NCBI RefSeq assembly: GCF_022698165.1
Contig: NZ_JALDAY010000004.1
Coordinates: forward strand, 1 to 64,000
From: Streptomyces cylindrosporus
GTDB taxonomy: Bacteria; Actinomycetota; Actinomycetes; Streptomycetales; Streptomycetaceae
Direction: 5' to 3'
Length of the DNA: 64,000 bases
Part shown: piece by piece, positions 59,855 through 64,000 of the stretch
How positions within the stretch are numbered: position 1 is the first letter of the stretch
Layout: the number at the start of each line of letters is the position of its first letter
Notes under the pieces: model-generated
What the model saw: the letters and a program-made list of their open reading frames with translations, nothing else
Databases searched by the model: none
What the model was told of the DNA's origin: nothing
Program-made: the position numbers and the translations under genes

Positions 59855-60715
59855 ATGAGCACTACTCCGGCAGGTCATGTGGCGCGATCCACCGTTCGTC
59901 CGAACTTCGAGACGAGCAGACGCACACCTTTACGGACGTTTCTACACACGGACGACGGCGTGACGATCGATTCCGTATACGACCCGTCGAGGGCCGTATA
60001 CGACGTCTCCGCGCAGCCTGCCGGACACCTCGCGTTCGTCGTGGCGCACGGCTTCACCGGTGACGTGGACAAGCCGCACGTGCGCCGGGTGATCGACGCG
60101 TTCGCGCAGTACGGAGCCGTGGTCAGCTTCTCCTTCCGCGGGCACGGCGCGTCCGGCGGACTCTCCACGGTCGGCGACAAGGAAGTGCTCGACCTGGCCG
60201 CCGCGGTGCGCTGGGCCCGGGAGCTCGGGCACACGCGCGTGGCCACCGTCGGCTTCTCCATGGGCGGCTCCGTGGTGCTGCGGCACGCCGCTCTGTACCG
60301 GTCGGGGCAGGAGGGGCGCACGGAAGCGTCCTCGGACGCGGTGGTTTCGGTGAGTGCACCGGCTCGCTGGTACTACCGGGGTACGGCCCCTATGCGGAAG
60401 CTCCACTGGCTGGTAACCCGCCCCGAGGGCCGCCTGGTGGGCCGCTACGGATTCCGTACGAGGATCACGCACCGCGAGTGGGACCCGGTCCCGCTCTCCC
60501 CCGTGGAGGCGGTACCGCACATCGCGCCCACCCCCCTCCTGATCGTGCACGGCGACCGCGACGGCTACTTCCCGGTGGACCACCCCAGGTCCCTGCACGA
60601 GGCGTCCGACGGCCACGCCGACCTGTGGATGGAACCCATGGGCCACGCCGAACACGCGGCCGACGACGAGCTCCTCGGCCGGATCGGGGACTGGGCTGTC
60701 GGCGCGGCGGGCTAG
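59855..60715 (+). CDS. Alpha/beta-hydrolase
   Basis: This 286-aa protein has the alpha/beta fold. The nucleophile elbow GFSMGGS carries the catalytic Ser, an Asp lies in VHGDRDGYF, and the His is in MGHAEHAA. The early HGFTGD segment forms the oxyanion region. It most resembles esterase/lysophospholipase-type hydrolases. Its stop overlaps the TnpB stop by 4 bp (CTAG), suggesting that the TnpB element inserted directly behind it. By gene order it matches SCO4160. Confidence 0.85.
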   Translation: MSTTPAGHVARSTVRPNFETSRRTPLRTFLHTDDGVTIDSVYDPSRAVYDVSAQPAGHLAFVVAHGFTGDVDKPHVRRVIDAFAQYGAVVSFSFRGHGASGGLSTVGDKEVLDLAAAVRWARELGHTRVATVGFSMGGSVVLRHAALYRSGQEGRTEASSDAVVSVSAPARWYYRGTAPMRKLHWLVTRPEGRLVGRYGFRTRITHREWDPVPLSPVEAVPHIAPTPLLIVHGDRDGYFPVDHPRSLHEASDGHADLWMEPMGHAEHAADDELLGRIGDWAVGAAG

Positions 60716-62700
60716 CGTCTCGGATCAGCCAAGCTGTCCACGCGGGACATGACGTCTGGCGCAGGTTCTGCCCATCTGGGTGGGGAAGCGTGGGCGTGCA
60801 GATGGAATCCCGCGCCCAGTGCTGCTCCCCGCGGCCGGTGACCGCCGGTGGGTGTGCTGATCGCCTTCACGCCCTGGTGCCGGTGGGCTGCACGGGGCAG
60901 CCGGGTCCGGTCCGTTGGTGCGTGTCCCTCCGGACGCTTGCCGACAGGACCGCAAGGCCGTGTCGGGGAGGGTGCCCTGCGTCGCCTGGGCGCGGGGCGT
61001 GAGGTGTGAGGCCAGGTGGAGCCCGTCTTCGACCGGTCCTTCCGGCTGGTCTTCGGGGAGATGACGGCCTTGGCTTCGAGTTTGTCGACCACTGAGCGGA
61101 TCAGCATGCCGCCGCTCCTTCGGTCGATGACGGTTTTGGCCTGATGAGTAAGGCCGCGCGCGGCAATACGGCGCCAGGCGCCGTCGTCCCGATCGCCCTG
61201 CCAGGAACACGACTGGTTGGGGCACAGGGCCCACTTCCAGCCGGAGACGGTCGGTCTGTCCGGGGCTTTGCGGTGTCGTAGGGGAGTAAGACACTGCGGA
61301 CACAGTCGCGATGTGTCACGGGCGGGCACGGTCACCACGGCGATGCCGACTTCGGCGGCCAGGTGCCGAGTCCGATCGACGATTTGCCCGCGCACCTGCT
61401 GGGACAGCCGCGTATTCATGGTGTGGCCCATCCCCTTGGCTTCCAGCGAGCGCAGGTCTTCGAGGTAGATCACGCTTGCTCCAGCCGCAATGGCCTGATC
61501 AACGGCCCAACGGGCAGCGGTCCGGGCAAGGGCGTCGTTGAGGTTCGATCTGCGGTCGGACAGGTGCCGGATCTCGCTGCGCAGGAGCTCGTGCTTCGCT
61601 GCCAGCCGCTCGTCGCAGTGGCCGCCGAGCAGCCGTACGTACTGTTCGGCCTTCGTGTGCAGACGCTCTGACAACCGCCGGAGACGATGCTGTTTGGCCA
61701 GCACCCCAGCGGCCCGGAACTGCGCTCCCGATCCGAGCGTTGTGATACGCCCGTCCTCATGGAGCTTGCCGGCCCCTGCGGACAGGAGCGTGTTCAGGCC
61801 CCAATCCACGCCGAGAGCGGTTGTGTGCCCGGTGCGCTGGGCTTTCAAGACAGAGTGTGTGTATGCGACGTCTGCCCGTACCTGTCCGCCCATGATGCGG
61901 AGGGTGGGTAGGTGGAGCACCGCACCTGCCGGTACGGTCGGCGGCAGGGACAGCCGACAGGCCACCCACGTCCAGTCCTGGTAGCCGGCCGGATCGGGGC
62001 GGGTGGGTAGCTGTAGCCTCAGCAGCGCCCGTGTCGCTTCGGTTTCTGAGCGCTCGACCATGGCCTGTTGTCCGTCGCACGCGGCAAGCAGCAGAGTCCG
62101 TGGGACCTTGGGGATGCCCTCCAGTTCGTACACATCGGCCGGCAGGCGACCGTTGATCTTGAGGAACTTGACCACCTGCTGGGTACGGCCCTTGATGATG
62201 CTGGATGGCAGATACTCGCCCCCCGGCACAGCGTCCCGCACCTGCTGCCACTCGACCGGGGTGCGTTTGGCCGGATCGTCCGGCCACGTGGCCAGTACCC
62301 CTGCGGCCAGGTCAGCACGCCACTTCACCGACCGCAGGGCGCGGCCTGCCTGCTCCTGGGCCATGCGCACGATCCGATCGTTGACCTTCACCGCATCCGG
62401 TGCAGCGGTGGTCCAGCCCAGGCGGCGCAGCGCCATCCATGCGTTCGACGGCAGTTTCTGTCCGCCCGCATCCACCCCGCCGGCCAGTACATCAACGTCA
62501 CCTGCGTTCCAGTGCTCGACCAGTAGCTGGCAGACCATGCCCGCCACCAGCTCGGCGCACCATCCCACCCGCTCGGTGAGCACGGCCCGCGGCAGGATCT
62601 CGCCGGTCTTCTCGTCCACGGCTGTACGTACCGGCACGCGTGCGGACGCGACGCGAGAGGTCTCGCCCTCGGCGAGTCGCAGCTTCCGGCTCACATGCAC
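60712..62700 (-). CDS. tnpB: Stand-alone TnpB-type RNA-guided DNA endonuclease
   Basis: This 662-aa protein has the split RuvC nuclease of TnpB/Cas12 relatives: RuvC-I GVDWGLNTLL (D299), RuvC-II VIYLEDLRSLE (E414), a zinc ribbon (CPQC at 467-470 and CPNQSC at 493-498), and RuvC-III GDRDDGAWRRIAARG (D503/D505). The arginine-rich middle is typical of TnpB. A Pro/Arg-rich tail of about 130 residues follows RuvC-III, where related elements encode their guide RNA over the 3' end. No TnpA transposase lies nearby. GC is lower than in flanking genes. It interrupts the gene order hydrolase-MoaD. Confidence 0.9.
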   Translation of the reverse strand: MHVSRKLRLAEGETSRVASARVPVRTAVDEKTGEILPRAVLTERVGWCAELVAGMVCQLLVEHWNAGDVDVLAGGVDAGGQKLPSNAWMALRRLGWTTAAPDAVKVNDRIVRMAQEQAGRALRSVKWRADLAAGVLATWPDDPAKRTPVEWQQVRDAVPGGEYLPSSIIKGRTQQVVKFLKINGRLPADVYELEGIPKVPRTLLLAACDGQQAMVERSETEATRALLRLQLPTRPDPAGYQDWTWVACRLSLPPTVPAGAVLHLPTLRIMGGQVRADVAYTHSVLKAQRTGHTTALGVDWGLNTLLSAGAGKLHEDGRITTLGSGAQFRAAGVLAKQHRLRRLSERLHTKAEQYVRLLGGHCDERLAAKHELLRSEIRHLSDRRSNLNDALARTAARWAVDQAIAAGASVIYLEDLRSLEAKGMGHTMNTRLSQQVRGQIVDRTRHLAAEVGIAVVTVPARDTSRLCPQCLTPLRHRKAPDRPTVSGWKWALCPNQSCSWQGDRDDGAWRRIAARGLTHQAKTVIDRRSGGMLIRSVVDKLEAKAVISPKTSRKDRSKTGSTWPHTSRPAPRRRRAPSPTRPCGPVGKRPEGHAPTDRTRLPRAAHRHQGVKAISTPTGGHRPRGAALGAGFHLHAHASPPRWAEPAPDVMSRVDSLADPRR

Positions 62701-62899
62701 CCCCTCGCGTCCGCGATGCTGTCATCCGATTAACGACGCCTTCGTTGAGAGGTCACGCATTCGACGGCTGTATCCGTGTGCGAATCTGGTGTCGGTGCCG
62801 GACACGCAGCATGACGGCGGCGGATGACCTACCGTTATCCGATTCCCGAGGACATGTGTGAGCCTGGCCGTGTTCATCACCACTGATTTGAGGAAGCGG

Positions 62900-63154
62900 A
62901 TGCCAAAGGTCACGGTGCGCTACTGGGCCGCCGCGAAGGCCGCGGCCGGGGTCGCCGAGGAGCCGTATGACGCGGCCACCCTCGCCGAGGCGCTGGACGC
63001 GGTGCGCGAGCGACACCCCGGGGAACTGGCGCGCGTGCTGCGGCGATGCTCGTTCCTCGTCGACGGTGACCCCGTGGGCACCCGCGGACATGAGACGGTA
63101 CGGCTGGCCGACGGCGGCACGGTCGAGGTGCTCCCGCCGTTCGCAGGAGGGTGA
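62900..63154 (+). CDS. MoaD/ThiS-family sulfur carrier protein
   Basis: This 84-aa ubiquitin-like protein starts MPKVTVRYWAAAKAAAGVAEE and ends VEVLPPFAGG with the C-terminal GG needed for activation and thiocarboxylate formation. It would donate sulfur in molybdopterin or related synthesis. ATG 62900 has AGGAAG upstream and is chosen over GTG 62858. It is followed after 2 bp by a membrane protein gene. Confidence 0.88.
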   Translation: MPKVTVRYWAAAKAAAGVAEEPYDAATLAEALDAVRERHPGELARVLRRCSFLVDGDPVGTRGHETVRLADGGTVEVLPPFAGG

Positions 63155-63156
63155 CG

Positions 63157-64000
63157 ATGACGGATCAGCCGTACCAGAACGAGTATCCGCAGGGATACGA
63201 CCCACGGTGGCAGCAGGCGCCGCAGGGGTACGACGACCCGTATGCCGCGCAGCAGTACACGCAGCAGTGGCAGGGGCAGACCTGGGAGACGCAGTACCAG
63301 GCGCCGGTCACGACGGCTGCGGAGACGGGATACCTCCCGCCGCAGTACGGGAACCAGGACCCTTCCTGGAACCAGCAGGTGCAGCAGCAGGAGCCGCTCC
63401 AGGCCCCCGCCCCCGCCTCCGCCCCCGCTCCGGCCCCCGTCCCCGAGGAATCCCCGGCGACCTCCGGCTACGGCCCCGCCACCCTCTCCGGCAACGCCCG
63501 CATCACCGACGCCCAGCGGGCCCGCCTCGAAGGGCGTTCCCCGATCATCGAGCCCGGCATGCAGCCCGCCGGCCTCACGGCTCTTCTCGGCCTCCTGCTG
63601 TCCGGTACGGCGGCGGTCGGCTCGTACGCCCTCCTCGTACCGCTCGTCGTCCTCCAGGCCGTCACCGCGGCGGGCTGGTTCCGGCTGAACGGCATGTGGC
63701 CCGCCCGGCAGGGCATCGCGCTGGCGTTCCTGGGCGCGCTGGTCGCGGACGTCGCGCTGCTCGCGGCCGGGCGGGAGAACGGCCCGGCGGCGATCCTCGG
63801 CACGCTGGGCGTCTGGGTCCTGCTCTCCCTGGTCCTGCAGCTGCGTTCCCACGCCGACCCGGACACCCGCATGTACGGCCTGATGGCGACGGTCGCCTCG
63901 GCGGCGCTGGCCATCGTCGCGGCGGGTTACCTCGCCGCCGACCCGGACGCGGTGTCCGTGGGCGCGGCGGCGGTCGCGGTGGCCGTCCTGGCCCGCGCCC
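63157..64000 (+). CDS. Membrane protein with Gln/Pro-rich N-terminus (cut by window end)
   Basis: A frame from ATG 63157 is open to the window end, giving 281 residues so far. The first about 120 residues are Gln-, Tyr- and Pro-rich (QWQGQTWETQYQAP, then AP repeats), probably disordered and cytoplasmic. Helices such as GLTALLGLLLSGTAAVGSYALLV and LVLQAVTAAGWF follow. It lies 2 bp after the MoaD-like gene and is likely in the same operon. No function can be given. It corresponds by order to the SCO4162 region. Confidence 0.75.
   Translation, partial: MTDQPYQNEYPQGYDPRWQQAPQGYDDPYAAQQYTQQWQGQTWETQYQAPVTTAAETGYLPPQYGNQDPSWNQQVQQQEPLQAPAPASAPAPAPVPEESPATSGYGPATLSGNARITDAQRARLEGRSPIIEPGMQPAGLTALLGLLLSGTAAVGSYALLVPLVVLQAVTAAGWFRLNGMWPARQGIALAFLGALVADVALLAAGRENGPAAILGTLGVWVLLSLVLQLRSHADPDTRMYGLMATVASAALAIVAAGYLAADPDAVSVGAAAVAVAVLARA

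Noticed and set aside
60712..61110. A separate small gene in the TnpB tail
   Set aside because: The frame is continuous with TnpB and no ribosome site marks a second start.
62725..62846. ATCCGATT repeats as TnpB element ends
   Set aside because: Two short copies (62726 and 62833) are not enough to set an element boundary, and no matching sequence is seen on the other side.

Overview
The window is a chromosomal segment of a Streptomyces or a close relative. The DNA is very GC-rich with strong third-position GC, GTG and TTG starts are common, many genes are coupled by ATGA or GTGA overlaps, and there are many secreted proteins. From memory, gene order and several proteins match the S. coelicolor core chromosome from about SCO4124 to SCO4162 (type IV secretion-like cluster, csoR, pit, pstSCAB, ppk, mshD, 5'-nucleotidase, glnR). 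I could not run a comparison.

Layout. 0-8 kb: an acetyltransferase, then a minus-strand type IV secretion-like operon in the order VirB2-like, VirB8-like, VirB6-like, VirB3/VirB4-N, VirB4 ATPase, VirD4-like, with no relaxase. 8-19 kb: an accessory-looking block with two paralogous sedolisin proteases sharing an upstream inverted repeat, a small lipoprotein, three regulator/enzyme pairs with visible operators (MarR/quinone oxidoreductase, TetR/SDR, double-Lrp/amidohydrolase) and a trypsin-like protease. 19.4-20.4 kb: a lytic transglycosylase/NlpC hydrolase that would serve as VirB1 for the first cluster. 20.6-35 kb: phosphate region with a PAP2 phosphatase, a Tat FAD oxidase, pstSCAB behind a PHO box and an 18-bp stem-loop, pit with its PhoU-like partner, copper sensor csoR with its operator, and the coupled polyphosphate genes ppk-CHAD-Nudix. 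35.5-43.3 kb: two ABC modules facing away from each other, one under a YtrA-type GntR repressor, the other under an ECF sigma/zinc-finger anti-sigma pair. 43.3-46.3 kb: secreted 5'-nucleotidase and mycothiol synthase mshD. 46.5-48.9 kb: three tandem genes for tiny, very basic Lys/Pro/Ala peptides with shared ends, a hairpin, and a peptidase-less ABC exporter. 48.9-60.7 kb: an orphan response regulator, a PH-domain membrane protein, a pectate lyase/pectin methylesterase fusion, small secreted proteins, a two-component pair, an HtrA protease, a LacI regulator, glnR and a hydrolase. 60.7-62.7 kb: a stand-alone TnpB-type RNA-guided nuclease gene without a transposase. 62.9-64 kb: a MoaD-like protein and a membrane protein cut by the window end.

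The best candidate for an undescribed system is the tandem peptide/ABC exporter cassette at 46.5-48.9 kb. The split type IV machine, whose coupling protein lacks a P-loop, and the solo TnpB come next.
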